A stretch of 64,000 nt of DNA from MW101C3 sp943367595 (lineage in GTDB: Bacteria > Cyanobacteriota > Cyanobacteriia > PCC-6307 > Cyanobiaceae), in assembly GCA_943367595.1 (NCBI GenBank), contig CALRJS020000014.1:1-64000 (forward strand), given 5' to 3'. Positions 32,419-41,839 of this stretch are shown piece after piece. The notes under the pieces are model-generated. The model was not told the DNA's origin, made no database searches, and was given only the letters and a program-made list of their open reading frames with translations. Position numbers and translations under genes: made by a program. The number at the start of each line of letters is the position of its first letter. Position 1 is the stretch's first letter.

Positions 32419-33801
32419 TCAGAGCAGATTCGCTGCCAGCTCCGCCAAAGCGGAGCGTTCTCCTTTCTGCAGGGTCACGTGGCCGGCCAGCTGCTGCCCC
32501 TTGAACTTCTCCACCAGCCAGGTGAGTCCATTGCTGTCGGCATCCACGTAGGGATTATCGATCTGGTAGGGATCACCGGTGAACACGATCTTGGTGCCTT
32601 CGCCCACCCGGGTCACGATCGTTTTCACCTCATGGGGGGTGAGGTTCTGGGCTTCATCCACCACCATGAACTGGTTGGGTATCGAGCGGCCGCGGATGTA
32701 GCTGATCGCCTCCACTTCCAGCAGACCCATGCTCTTGAGATCCAGCCAGTTGTTGCGTGGGCCCCGAGCGCCCCGGGCCGGAGCCTGGCCGGAGTCGTCA
32801 CTGCCGAGCAGGTAGTCGAGGTTGTCGACGATCGGTTGCATCCACGGGCCCATCTTTTCCTGCAGGTCACCGGGCAGAAAGCCGATGTCCTTGCCGAGAG
32901 GGATCACGGGCCTCGTCACCAGCAGGCGCTGGTAGGTGTGGTCATCGGCCACCTGATGCAGACCAGCCGCCAGGGCCAGCAGGGTCTTGCCGGTGCCGGC
33001 CTTGCCCACCAGCGTCACCAGCTGGATCGAGGCATCGAGCAGCAGATCGAGCGCGAAGGTCTGCTCCCGGTTGCGCGCTGACACCCGGCCCAGCTTGGTG
33101 CGGGACACCTTGGGCAGGGGCCGCAGCTGGCCGGCAGCGGCGCAGTAGCGCGCCAGCAGGGTGTGGCCGGGCTGGGCCACATCGACCAGGGTCACGCCCT
33201 CATTGGCCTGCAGCGGCGGAGCCTCGGGCGGCAGCGGCGGCAGTTCAGCCACGGCCAGGCTGCCCTCGCGCTGCAATTGCTCCATCTGGGCGGCGTTCAC
33301 CCACCACTCGGCGGTGCCGGGGTAAAGATCGGCGATCGCCACCTTGTCGCTGGTGTAGTCCTGAGCGATCAGACCCACCGCATCGGCCTTGATGCGCAGG
33401 TTGGTGTCCTTGGTCACCAGGATCACGGGCGGCTGGCTGCCCATCACCCCCTGCAGACGTTGCTCCAGCGCCACCGCCAGGATGTTGTTGTCGCCGTTGC
33501 CCGATTTGAGTTCCGGCGGCAACTGGCTGAGTGTTTCGCTGCGGCAGAACACCACCTTCAGCTGGCCGTGGGCGATCGGGTCGATCTCCACCCCCTCCGC
33601 CAGGTTGCCCTTTTCGCGCAGGCCATCGAGCAGTCGCGACACCTGCCGCGCATTGCGGCCCTTCTCGCTGCTGTCGCGTTTGAAGCGATCGATCTCCTCG
33701 ACCACCTCAATCGGAATCACGACGTTGTTGTCCTCGAAGCGCACCAGCGCCCGCGGGTCGTGCAGCAGAACGTTCGTATCGAGAACGAAGGTCTTCTTCA
33801 T
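32419..33801 (-). CDS. PIN domain-PhoH family ATPase
   Basis: A 460-residue PhoH2-type protein from ATG 33801. Residues 1-140 form a PIN RNase domain (FVLDTNVLLHDPRAL, acidic residues in GNGDNNILA and VTKDTNL). Residues ~240-450 form a PhoH ATPase with Walker A GKAGTGKT (266-273) and Walker B MVVDEAQNLTPHE. PIN-PhoH fusions are sequence-specific RNA helicase/ribonucleases in other bacteria, here probably in RNA turnover in the cytoplasm. The upstream in-frame codons to 33870 are rejected because MKKTFVLDT is the family's usual start. Confidence 0.88.
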   Translation of the reverse strand: MKKTFVLDTNVLLHDPRALVRFEDNNVVIPIEVVEEIDRFKRDSSEKGRNARQVSRLLDGLREKGNLAEGVEIDPIAHGQLKVVFCRSETLSQLPPELKSGNGDNNILAVALEQRLQGVMGSQPPVILVTKDTNLRIKADAVGLIAQDYTSDKVAIADLYPGTAEWWVNAAQMEQLQREGSLAVAELPPLPPEAPPLQANEGVTLVDVAQPGHTLLARYCAAAGQLRPLPKVSRTKLGRVSARNREQTFALDLLLDASIQLVTLVGKAGTGKTLLALAAGLHQVADDHTYQRLLVTRPVIPLGKDIGFLPGDLQEKMGPWMQPIVDNLDYLLGSDDSGQAPARGARGPRNNWLDLKSMGLLEVEAISYIRGRSIPNQFMVVDEAQNLTPHEVKTIVTRVGEGTKIVFTGDPYQIDNPYVDADSNGLTWLVEKFKGQQLAGHVTLQKGERSALAELAANLL

Positions 33802-34052
33802 GGCGTGCCGGCCTCCAGCCGCTCTGGAACCTAGGGCGCGGCTGCTTGACGCGATCAGCGCCGCCACCACCCCTTCGCCCGTACCACTGTGATCAGAGCT
33901 TCAGCGTGGAAGCCGCTAGCCGTGGCCTGATCAGCTCCTGGAGCTGACGATGACGCATGGCCCTCAACTGCATGAAGCGGGCCTTGCCGGCGACCGCTGC
34001 GAGTGGGGCTGGCCGCCGGCACCCTCGCAGCTTCAGCGCTTGCAAGCGTTCC

Positions 34053-35960
34053 TCAGGCTGAAAGGCCGACAGCCGCCTCGGCTGGCACAGCTGCGCTGCG
34101 CAGCAGAACAGCCAGCTCCTGGGGCTCAACGGGTCGCGACAAAAAGAAGCCCTGCACCTCGTCGCAAGCGGCCTCTGCCAGGAAACACATCTGCGCATCA
34201 GACTCGACACCGAGAGCGACCACCCGCTTGCCCAGGGCGTGGGCAAGCGAGATGACGGCCTGGGTGATCACGACATCGTCATGCTGATCCGGCAGGCCAT
34301 TGACGAACGAGCGGTCGATCTTGAGTGTCTGCGCAGGAAAACGCTTCAGGTAGCTCAACGACGAGTAGCCCGTGCCGAAGCCGTCGATGGCCATGTGCAC
34401 GCCCATCGCATGGAGCTGGTCCATCGAAAGCCGGGCACGGTCCGGGTCCACCATCAACACACATTCCGTGAGTTCGAACTCAAGCGCTCCAGGCTCCAAC
34501 GCATGCGCGTTGAGTGCTGTGTGCACGTCTCCTTCCAGGCTGTCGCTCACGAACTGGCGGGCCGACAGGTTGATCGAGCAGCGCGGTGGGTCAAGGTCGC
34601 TGTCTCGCCATGCTCGCAACTGGCGGCAGACTTCGTTGAGCACCCAGAGCCCCATGGGCACAATCAGGTCGCTCTCTACGGCCACCTTGAGGAAGTCAGC
34701 AGGCAGCAACAGGCCGCGGCTTGGATGCTGCCAGCGAACCAGCGCCTCCATGGCACAGATCTGCCGGGTGGTCAGATCAAACCTGGGCTGGTAATGCAGA
34801 CACAGCTCATTGCGGTCGATCGCCAGGCGCAGCTCGGCTTCCAGTTCGAAGTGGCGGCTTGCACGTTCAGCCAGTTTGGCTGTGTAGAACTGGACATTGT
34901 TCTTCCCATGGGCCTTGGCTTGGTACATGGCCGTGTCGGCACACTTCAGCAAGGTCGGGGCGTCAACGCCGTCGGATGGAAACTGGCTGATGCCGATGCT
35001 GCCGCTGATCTGCACCGACCGGCCCACCAGCTGCATGGGTTCGGCCAGTGTCTTCAGCAGGCGGCTGGCCAAAGTAGCCAACGTGAACGGATCAGCCACG
35101 CCGTCGAGCAGAACGACAAACTCGTCACCTCCCAGGCGGCCGATCAAGGCGTGGTCGGGCAACAGCTGCTTCAGGCGGCTGGAGACGGTCTTCAGCAGTT
35201 CATCGCCGGCAGCATGACCCAGGGTGTCGTTGACGGCCTTGAAGCGGTCCAGGTCGATGAACAACAGCGAGAACGTGCTGGAGGCCTGCACGGCTTTGTC
35301 CAGATTCTTATCCAGCTGGAGCAGGAACATGCAGCGATTGACCAAGCCGGTGAGGCTGTCGTAGCTGGCAAGTTGCTGAACCTGCCGCTCGGCCAACGTG
35401 GGCTGCGTGACGTCGGAGCCAACACCGCGATAGCCGCGAAAGACAGAGCCGTCGAAGACAGGCTCACCGCTGAGTCGGGCATAGAAGGGTTGCCCATCCG
35501 CCTGCACCATGCCAAAAACCATGTTCCGGAAGGGCTGTCTTTCAGCGACCAGTGCTTCATACCGGTCGGCTTCTGCCTGTGACGCCGCCGCCAGGTCTGC
35601 GACGGCACGCTTGCCGGCAAGCAGGGCTTTCAGCTCTGTGCCAGAGCTGCTGAGGTGGTCGGACAGATAGGTGAAGCGCAGACTCTCGTCCTGTTCCCAC
35701 ACCCAGTCGGCCGAGAGTGAAACCAGACTGGCCAGCCTGGCCTGGCTGGCGGTGAGCTCGGCATTGAGATGCGCCATCTCGCGCGAAGCGATGTCCTGGG
35801 AGCGATCCAGCACGTAACGGTCCTGATCCGAGTCGGCATAGGCCCGGCTCACACGGTCCAGAAGCTTGCTCAGGGCTGGGATCGCCTCGCCGTGGGCCTG
35901 CGGATCAAGCCCCACCCTGCGCAGCTGTCGGTCGAGCAAGGGGTGCAAGGGATCCGCCAT
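34053..35960 (-). CDS. PAS-GGDEF-EAL protein with a degenerate EAL site
   Basis: A 635-residue signalling protein: helical N-terminus, PAS domain (~75-190, LSADWVWEQDESLRFTYLS), GGDEF domain with intact LGGDEFVVLL (GGDEF 277-281) and FIDLDRFKAVND, then an EAL domain starting with MEALVRW (404-410). The EAL keeps N464, E499 and K547, but the usual DDFGTG is DGFGTG (D526, G527) and the usual AEGVE is ALGVE (L583). Both lost acidic residues belong to the metal/catalytic set of c-di-GMP phosphodiesterases, so a diguanylate cyclase with a non-hydrolysing EAL is predicted. No RxxD I-site is seen. Three bases separate it from the upstream FIST gene. Confidence 0.85.
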   Translation of the reverse strand: MADPLHPLLDRQLRRVGLDPQAHGEAIPALSKLLDRVSRAYADSDQDRYVLDRSQDIASREMAHLNAELTASQARLASLVSLSADWVWEQDESLRFTYLSDHLSSSGTELKALLAGKRAVADLAAASQAEADRYEALVAERQPFRNMVFGMVQADGQPFYARLSGEPVFDGSVFRGYRGVGSDVTQPTLAERQVQQLASYDSLTGLVNRCMFLLQLDKNLDKAVQASSTFSLLFIDLDRFKAVNDTLGHAAGDELLKTVSSRLKQLLPDHALIGRLGGDEFVVLLDGVADPFTLATLASRLLKTLAEPMQLVGRSVQISGSIGISQFPSDGVDAPTLLKCADTAMYQAKAHGKNNVQFYTAKLAERASRHFELEAELRLAIDRNELCLHYQPRFDLTTRQICAMEALVRWQHPSRGLLLPADFLKVAVESDLIVPMGLWVLNEVCRQLRAWRDSDLDPPRCSINLSARQFVSDSLEGDVHTALNAHALEPGALEFELTECVLMVDPDRARLSMDQLHAMGVHMAIDGFGTGYSSLSYLKRFPAQTLKIDRSFVNGLPDQHDDVVITQAVISLAHALGKRVVALGVESDAQMCFLAEAACDEVQGFFLSRPVEPQELAVLLRSAAVPAEAAVGLSA

Positions 35961-35963
35961 GCC

Positions 35964-37106
35964 TCACGCCTCGCTGAGGACGGTGACGGTGATCGACTGG
36001 TTGTGCAGGGCGCAGAAACCCCCAGCCGGATGGGGCGAAATCTCGCCGTAGGAATAGAAGCCAATGTGGTTGGAGCCTGCCCGCGCCCCAGACATGACGG
36101 CTTCCACCTCCTCCTCGGTGCGTTCACCCAGCACCAGGCGCCTGCCGAGGCAGCTGACCGAGATGACCAGCAGCGGCTCCTTACCAGACAGACCAGTGCA
36201 GGCCTGTGTCATGGCCTGGCCTGCGCTGGAAATGAGATCCTCGTAGCTGGTACGCATCAGGCGTGCCTCATGACCCTGCGGTACGTCACCGGCGAAGGTC
36301 ATCGAGTGCTGCTGTTCGTCGACGTTGAGGATGGACCGCACAACCGGCTTGTCTGCCTCGCCCGGGCTGCGGATCGACAAGGGAAATAACAGTGCTGTAC
36401 GGGGCAAGCCCGAAGACAGCCGGCCTAGATATTCCTTGTAGAGGTCCAGTGCAGGCCGACCATCAAGTTCATGCAGGACATTACCTTCCGAGCGGGTGAT
36501 GCGGCGCACGGGCCCGAAGTCGATCCAGCCCCCATCGCAACCGCTTCCCACCTGCAGACGCTCGCCATAGAAGCCAATGGCGCACATGCGGTTCTGGCTG
36601 GTTTGCCCGGCCACCATCACCCAGGTGCTGCCGAAACGGTCGCCATCACCAGCCAGGCCACCGGTGATCGGAATGCCAGCGGGCAGGCCTTGGGAAAGCG
36701 CCGCCACCAGGGGCGTGCCGTTGATAGCCAAGCCGTGGGTCAGCACAAAAACGGCGCGCAGCCCCTCGTGCGGCAACTGGCTCGCCAGACGCTCTCCGGC
36801 TGCACCCGAGTCGTCGGCCCCATGGCTGTCGGTGACTGCGAGAACGAGTCTGGAATGGTCAAAGCGCGTGACAACAACACCAATGCTGTCGTCGTCGACC
36901 AAGGAGCCCTGAATTTCGCCTGCCGTTGAGCAGCCCACCACAACGGAACGGGGGAAGGCGGCCCGCAGATCCTCGAACGCCTGGCTGTGCGCGTCGTACT
37001 GGCGGGCACCGAAGGCCAGAACCAAGGTGGCGGGGCCATCCCAGTCTGTTGGGAAACTTGTGTTCCAGCCCAGGTCTTCGCGGTAGCTATTCGACTGCAT
37101 GTCCAT
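35964..37106 (-). CDS. FIST domain sensory protein
   Basis: A 380-residue FIST protein: the FIST-N half (VVVGCSTAGEIQGSLVDDDSI, VFVLTHGLAINGTPLVAALSQ, quoted in part, then GGLAGDGDRFGST) and FIST-C half (ALDLYKEYLG, LGERTEEEVEAVMSGA, IGFYSYGEISP). FIST domains bind small ligands, and the NosP type binds haem/NO. The gene is immediately upstream of the PAS-GGDEF-EAL gene on the same strand (3-bp gap), so the protein probably delivers a signal to c-di-GMP turnover. No membrane segment is present. Confidence 0.85.
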   Translation of the reverse strand: MDMQSNSYREDLGWNTSFPTDWDGPATLVLAFGARQYDAHSQAFEDLRAAFPRSVVVGCSTAGEIQGSLVDDDSIGVVVTRFDHSRLVLAVTDSHGADDSGAAGERLASQLPHEGLRAVFVLTHGLAINGTPLVAALSQGLPAGIPITGGLAGDGDRFGSTWVMVAGQTSQNRMCAIGFYGERLQVGSGCDGGWIDFGPVRRITRSEGNVLHELDGRPALDLYKEYLGRLSSGLPRTALLFPLSIRSPGEADKPVVRSILNVDEQQHSMTFAGDVPQGHEARLMRTSYEDLISSAGQAMTQACTGLSGKEPLLVISVSCLGRRLVLGERTEEEVEAVMSGARAGSNHIGFYSYGEISPHPAGGFCALHNQSITVTVLSEA

Positions 37107-37703
37107 GGGCTTTCCGGTTCAGCGACACACGCAACACCCGAACTTCAGCCCGACTCAACGAAACTTGAGCAGGCTGTGTCCGAAGCAGCAGTGTAATCTA
37201 AGGAGGGATTGTTTCTAAGCGAGGCGCCTGTACGCATACTGCGTCTTCAGCCAATTCGCGTCCAAGTTTGTTGAAGAACAATACGCCACATTACAGGCGA
37301 TGGCGGCAGATCTCTTGCTGCTGACGTCGTCGGTAACGCCATTTTCCATCTTCCCATGCTCTTCACCGGCAGAAACAGAGCAAGAGGGCCTGGCGGGTCC
37401 GCCTTTCCCAGCTATTACCCATCGCTTGGTGTTTCCGAGGCGTTGCCCATTGCTTCGTCTTTCCCAGGCCCTGCCCGTGCTTCGTCGCGGAACTTGCGCA
37501 GGTCTTCTTCACCTCGACCATGCCGCACACCTGGAGCCCCTGAGGGCTGAGGCTTCCCACGCCAGGCCCGGCGCTCAGGCCCGCGGCCGCGCCAACGGCG
37601 CGCCCTTGGTGCCTGCGCGGGGGAGTTGGGGCCTGCTTGCTTGAGCACTCCGAGGGATTGAAAGCTGACGATCCCGCGCCTGGCTTCAGGGGCAGGCACT
37701 GCG
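37107..37703. other. 597-bp gap without a supported gene
   Basis: The left ~130 bp are upstream sequence of the FIST gene, including a TGTAATCTAAGGAGG stretch at 37191-37205 of AT-richer DNA. The rest has open frames on both strands with Arg/Pro/Ala-rich products and no recognisable domain, most likely decayed or non-coding. Confidence 0.45.
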
Positions 37704-39008
37704 GTGCTGTGGCCAGCACCTACGCTCCCGCTGTTTCGCCGCCTGCAGCACTCCGTGGCCCCATTGCCCGCTCCTCTGTGCCTGGCGCTGATCGCCGCTC
37801 TTGGCTTCGGCGCTCTGCTGCTGTGGCTGGAGCTGCGCCACCGGCTGCGGCCCGCCTCACCGCTGCGGCTGGATTCCCACAGCTGGACGGTGCAGGAACC
37901 CGCGGCGGCCACCGGTGCAGCCCCTGCGGCGCTTGCGGGGGCCATCACCGTGGAAGGCGTGCTGCGTCTCAGCAACCCCCATGCCCGCATGGAGGTGATG
38001 GTGCCGGAAGTGGAGCTGCGGCCCACCCTGCTGGGCAAGGGCGACCTGAGCGGGGTCACGGTCACAGCCCGCCTCACCGCCGCCCATCCCGATGAAGACT
38101 CCCGTGCCGATGGGTACTGGGCGGCCTACATCGTCAAAGGCCACAAGCAGACGGAAGCGCGCGTCACGCTCACGATCACCGCGCCGGCTGGCCGCCCCCC
38201 TGAAGGTGCCGCCGGGCAGCAGCCGATCGATCCCCTCGCCCTGATCGACACCCTCTGGCTCGAGGTGTTGTGGATCAACTACGGCCCCTTCGGGCGGCTG
38301 CAGCGCCGTGACGGTCTGCTGATTCCGCTGCGCAAGCCCGACCCCCTGCAACCCGCCACCGCCCGCTGGCGGGCGGGAGAGGCCTGCCAGGTGCTGCCGC
38401 TGCCCACCCATCTGCTCGGCGTGCTGGATGAACCCGCCGATGTTCTGCGCCGCTACGCCGCTGCCGTGCTCCAACCCGGCGACATCCTCACGATCGGCGA
38501 AACGCCGCTGGCGGTGATGCAGGGCCGCTACCAACACCCGGCCATGGTCGAGCCATCGGCCCTGGCCCGCCTGCTCTGCCGCGTGTTCCATCCCACCAGC
38601 AGCCTGGCCACCGCCTGCGGCCTGCAGACCCTGATCGACGACGTGGGCCCGGCACGGGTGCTGTGCGCCTGGCTGGCGGGCACCCTGATGAAACTGGTGG
38701 GCAGCCGAGGCGGCTTCTACCGCCTGGCGGGAGAGCAGGCACGCCTGATCGATGACATCACCGGCACCACTCCCCCCTACGACCAGACGATCGTGATGGG
38801 ACCGGCCCACCCCGAGCGCAGCTGCCGTGAGCTGGCCAGGGAGCTGGGCGTGCCGGTGGCGGTGGTGGATGTGAATGATCTGGGCCGCGTGAAGGTGCTG
38901 GCCGCCAGCGAGGGCTGCGATGAGGGCCTGCTGCAGCGGGCATTGCGGCCCAATCCGGCCGGCAATGCCAACGAGCGCACGCCTCTGGTGGTGGTCCGCC
39001 CCGCCTGA
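37704..39008 (+). CDS. Coenzyme F420-0:gamma-glutamyl ligase-like membrane protein
   Basis: A 434-residue protein with an N-terminal membrane helix (LCLALIAALGFGALLLWLEL) and a large soluble domain in the cyanobacterial family annotated as F420-0:gamma-glutamyl ligase: QPGDILTIGETPLAVMQGRY, SLATACGLQTLIDDVGPARV, GGFYRLAGEQARLIDDITGT and the end VAVVDVNDLGRVKVLA. True F420 ligases add glutamates to the deazaflavin cofactor; cyanobacteria are not known to use F420 widely, although some photolyases use its deazaflavin precursor, so the substrate here is uncertain. Start GTG 37704 is provisional. Confidence 0.65.
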   Translation: MLWPAPTLPLFRRLQHSVAPLPAPLCLALIAALGFGALLLWLELRHRLRPASPLRLDSHSWTVQEPAAATGAAPAALAGAITVEGVLRLSNPHARMEVMVPEVELRPTLLGKGDLSGVTVTARLTAAHPDEDSRADGYWAAYIVKGHKQTEARVTLTITAPAGRPPEGAAGQQPIDPLALIDTLWLEVLWINYGPFGRLQRRDGLLIPLRKPDPLQPATARWRAGEACQVLPLPTHLLGVLDEPADVLRRYAAAVLQPGDILTIGETPLAVMQGRYQHPAMVEPSALARLLCRVFHPTSSLATACGLQTLIDDVGPARVLCAWLAGTLMKLVGSRGGFYRLAGEQARLIDDITGTTPPYDQTIVMGPAHPERSCRELARELGVPVAVVDVNDLGRVKVLAASEGCDEGLLQRALRPNPAGNANERTPLVVVRPA

Positions 39009-39092
39009 GCCCCACAGGCTGACCCCCACGCGCTGGCGCCCCTCCGGCCCGCCGGTCCAGAACCGATACAGTCGGGTCACGACTGAATTCAC

Positions 39093-40253
39093 GTGCGGCA
39101 CCCCATCCCCCTACGCCCCTCGGGAGGTGACCCGCTCGCCGCGCCGGGGGAGCTGCGGATCGAGCCGTTGCAGGGCTGGTCGCTGCCGCTGCTGAATGAC
39201 GCCGCCTTTGCTGATCTACAACCGCTGTTGCAGCGCTCCCTCCTGCTGCGCCAGCCGGAGCGCCTGCTGAGTGCCCTGGTCCAGCGCCCGCCCCTGGTTC
39301 CTGAGGTGCTTGTGGCCTACGAGGCAGCCGACTGCATGCTGGGACTGAGCGTGGTGCGCCGCCTCAACCGCAGCGGCAGCTGCTGGGGAGTCGAGGCGTT
39401 GCGGGTGGCGCGCACCGCACTGCAGCGGCCAGGCAGCCTCAGCGGCCGGGAGATCCAGGCGGGCCTGCTTCGCGAGGCGCTGCACCGTTGCAGCGGCGCC
39501 GCCAGCTGGATCGCCCGCTGTGACAGCACCGACACCGACCGCCTGGCGCTGCTGCGGGAGCAGGGCTTTCAGCCCTTGCGCCACGAAGTCTCCTGGCTGT
39601 GGAACGCCCCCGCTGAGCCGGGCCCGGCCCTGCCTCCCCCTGGTGATCTGCAGCTGCGGCCTCTGAACCGGCGCACCGCCGGCCTGCTGCTGCACCTGGA
39701 GCAGGCCGCCTGCCCGGCACTGCTGCGTCAGCTGCTCGACCGCCGGGTGGAAGATCTGCTCGATCAGAGCAGCGGCGCCAGTGCGCTCTGGCTCGACCCC
39801 AGCCGTCAGCAGGCGGTCGCGGGCGTGCGCCGGCTGCACCACCAGGGCCATGGCCCGGTGGATGTGCAGCTGACGGTGCATCCAGGCTGGTCGCGGCTGC
39901 ATGGCCCGGCGCTGGAGCACCTGCTGATCCAGGCGGTGTCCAGCGATCCGGTGGTGCGCCTCTGCAGCGATGCCGGCGATGCGGAGCGCTGCGCCTGGTT
40001 GCGCAGCATCGGCGCCAGCCCGGAAGGCGAGCAGCAGCTGATGGCCCGCAGCGTCTGGCGCCGCCATGAGCAGGCCAGCAGCCGCGCCGCCAACTGGCGC
40101 CTCGACACCGTGCTCGAGCCGTTCAAACCGCGCCGCCGCACGGTGCCCACCCCTGCAGGACCGTCGGCGCTCACGCCCGCCGCACGCCCAACGCGGGCAC
40201 TGGTGAACGCTTCCATGAGCGCCTCCACCAGTGCGCTGTCAACTGTCCGGTGA
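39093..40253 (+). CDS. GNAT-like acyltransferase family protein
   Basis: A 386-residue protein of the cyanobacterial type found before ruvX. The middle (LVAYEAADCMLGLSVVRRLN, CWGVEALRVARTALQRPGSL, LLREALHRCSGAASWIARCD) has the strand-helix layout of GNAT N-acetyltransferases, and a second half seems to repeat the fold. The acetyl-CoA loop is not sharply conserved, so activity is uncertain. A 70-residue Ala/Pro/Ser-rich C-terminal tail is unusual. The stop overlaps the ruvX start (GTGA), so the two are translationally coupled. A short inverted repeat CAGTCG/CGACTG at 39069-39085 lies just before GTG 39093. Confidence 0.55.
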   Translation: MRHPIPLRPSGGDPLAAPGELRIEPLQGWSLPLLNDAAFADLQPLLQRSLLLRQPERLLSALVQRPPLVPEVLVAYEAADCMLGLSVVRRLNRSGSCWGVEALRVARTALQRPGSLSGREIQAGLLREALHRCSGAASWIARCDSTDTDRLALLREQGFQPLRHEVSWLWNAPAEPGPALPPPGDLQLRPLNRRTAGLLLHLEQAACPALLRQLLDRRVEDLLDQSSGASALWLDPSRQQAVAGVRRLHHQGHGPVDVQLTVHPGWSRLHGPALEHLLIQAVSSDPVVRLCSDAGDAERCAWLRSIGASPEGEQQLMARSVWRRHEQASSRAANWRLDTVLEPFKPRRRTVPTPAGPSALTPAARPTRALVNASMSASTSALSTVR

Positions 40254-40762
40254 GCGCCACCCCCGGCACGCGGCAACAACGCCAACCCCCACAGCCCCGC
40301 TCCGTGCTGGCGCTGGATGTGGGACGGCGCCGCATCGGCCTGGCGGGCTGCGATCCGCTCGGGCTCACGGTCACACCATTGCCGGCACTGGCGCGCGGGG
40401 CCTACGCCCACGACCTCGAAACCCTGCGCGCCCTCAGCACCAGCCGGCGGGTGCAGGCGCTGGTGGTGGGCCTGCCGCTCGACAGCCGCCAGCAGCCCAC
40501 CCCCCAGGCGGCCCACTGCCGCCGCTACGGCGAACAGCTGGCCCGCCACCTGAACCTGCCGCTGGCCTGGGTGGATGAGCACGCCAGCAGCTGGGAAGCG
40601 GGCGAACGCCACCGCCTGCACGGCGACCGCAGCGGCGCCCTCGACAGCGCCGCTGCGGCGCTGCTACTGGAGCAATGGTTGCGGGAAGGTGACGAGCCGG
40701 TGACCTTGGCGACCCCGCCTGCGGACAGCAGGCCGGCGCTGAGACATTCTGAGAGGGTCTGA
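40250..40762 (+). CDS. ruvX: Putative pre-16S rRNA nuclease / Holliday junction resolvase YqgF
   Basis: A 170-residue RNase H-fold protein: LALDVGRRRIGLAGCD with the first catalytic Asp, VQALVVGLPLDSRQQPT, LAWVDEHASSWEA in place of the family's DER-type motif, and the last Asp in GALDSAAAALLLEQWL. YqgF proteins mature the 5' end of 16S rRNA in E. coli and were earlier proposed as resolvases. A poorly conserved N-terminal ~17 residues precede the fold. Starts at GTG 40250 overlapping the upstream gene; DUF3727 follows after 10 bp. Confidence 0.85.
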   Translation: MSATPGTRQQRQPPQPRSVLALDVGRRRIGLAGCDPLGLTVTPLPALARGAYAHDLETLRALSTSRRVQALVVGLPLDSRQQPTPQAAHCRRYGEQLARHLNLPLAWVDEHASSWEAGERHRLHGDRSGALDSAAAALLLEQWLREGDEPVTLATPPADSRPALRHSERV

Positions 40763-40772
40763 CTCCCCCTCC

Positions 40773-41327
40773 ATGAGTGCCGAAGGCCCCTCGATCACAG
40801 GATCCGGTGACGTGCCCACGGTTCTCGTCCGTGACGACCACGACCGCCAGCTGCTCTGCTTCCTCGAACAACTGATCCCGCTTGATGGGCACGACTACGC
40901 CCTGCTCACGCCGGTCGACACCCCGGTGTGCCTGTTCCGCCTGCAGGGCGACGACGAACCGGAGCCGATCGAAACCCTCGATGCCACCGAACCGATCCTG
41001 TCGGTGGCCGATGTGGTGCTGCAGGAGCACGACCTCACTCTGGTGCGTTCCGCCGTCACGCTCACGGTGAGCGGTGAGCTGGAGGAGCCCGATCCGGAGG
41101 ATCTCGACGACGAGGACGGCGACGAAGACGACGACACCGACACCTACGAGCTGCTCGTCAGCTTCATGGTCGAAGACCAGGAGTACGGCTTGTACATTCC
41201 GCTCGACCCCTTCTTCGTGGTTGCCCGGATGCACAACGGCGAAGCGGTGCTGGTGGAAGGCGAGGAATTCGACCGGGTGCAGCCCAGAATCGAGGCTGAA
41301 CTCGACGACCGGGAGAGCGCTGGGTGA
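40773..41327 (+). CDS. DUF3727 domain protein
   Basis: A 184-residue acidic protein with two related halves: TVLVRDDHDRQLLCFLEQLIPLDG followed by YALLTPVDTPVCLF, and DTYELLVSFMVEDQEYGLYIPLDPFFVVA. This is the DUF3727 family of cyanobacteria and chloroplasts. A run of Asp/Glu (DPEDLDDEDGDEDDDTDTYE) lies in the middle. Function unknown; in an operon with ruvX and yqeG, with a GTGA overlap with the next gene. Confidence 0.8.
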   Translation: MSAEGPSITGSGDVPTVLVRDDHDRQLLCFLEQLIPLDGHDYALLTPVDTPVCLFRLQGDDEPEPIETLDATEPILSVADVVLQEHDLTLVRSAVTLTVSGELEEPDPEDLDDEDGDEDDDTDTYELLVSFMVEDQEYGLYIPLDPFFVVARMHNGEAVLVEGEEFDRVQPRIEAELDDRESAG

Positions 41328-41839
41328 CCTCCCGCCACCTGCTGCAACCCGACTGGGAGCTGAAAACCAGCCTGGCCGGTCTGCCGCTGGAGCGGCTGAT
41401 CGCCCAGAACATCAAGGCGCTGGTGCTGGATGTGGATCGAACACTCATCCCGCGCCGGCAGTCGCAGATTCCGCCTGCGGTGGAGCAGTGGCTGTTGGCA
41501 GCCAAGCCGCACCTGCGCATCCACCTGTTCAGCAACAACCCGTCCCGGCGCCGCATCGGTGCGGTGGCTGATCAGCTCGATCTCCCCTACACCGTGTCGG
41601 CGGGCAAGCCGCGCCGCAGCACCTTGCGGCGGGTGCTGGCCGAACTGAATCTGCCGCCGCGGCAGGTGGCCGTGGTGGGGGATCGTCTGTTCACCGATGT
41701 GCTGGTCGGCAACAGGCTCGGCCTGTTCACGGTGCTGGCCAAGCCGGTGGATGTGCACGGGCTGCCCTGCAGCGTCGACCATCTGCAACGGCTGGAGGTG
41801 CGTCTGGCGCGGCTGACCGGAGCGGACCTGAAGGGATGA
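41324..41839 (+). CDS. YqeG-family HAD IIIA phosphatase
   Basis: A 171-residue HAD superfamily protein: DVDRTLIPRR supplies the nucleophile Asp of the DxDxT motif, LFSNNPSRRRI the motif II Ser region, KPRRSTLRR the motif III Lys and VVGDRLFTDVLVGNRLG the acidic motif IV. The YqeG type acts on phosphatidylglycerophosphate or uncharacterised phosphate esters in different bacteria; in cyanobacteria and plants a homologue makes phosphatidylglycerol from PGP, which would complement PgsA at 24.1 kb. The stop overlaps proB by 4 bp (ATGA). Confidence 0.85.
   Translation: MTSRHLLQPDWELKTSLAGLPLERLIAQNIKALVLDVDRTLIPRRQSQIPPAVEQWLLAAKPHLRIHLFSNNPSRRRIGAVADQLDLPYTVSAGKPRRSTLRRVLAELNLPPRQVAVVGDRLFTDVLVGNRLGLFTVLAKPVDVHGLPCSVDHLQRLEVRLARLTGADLKG

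Noticed and set aside
37415..37703. Minus-strand frame ending before the F420-ligase-like gene
   Set aside because: It continues antisense into the ligase-like coding region and shows only Arg/Gly/Pro-rich sequence.
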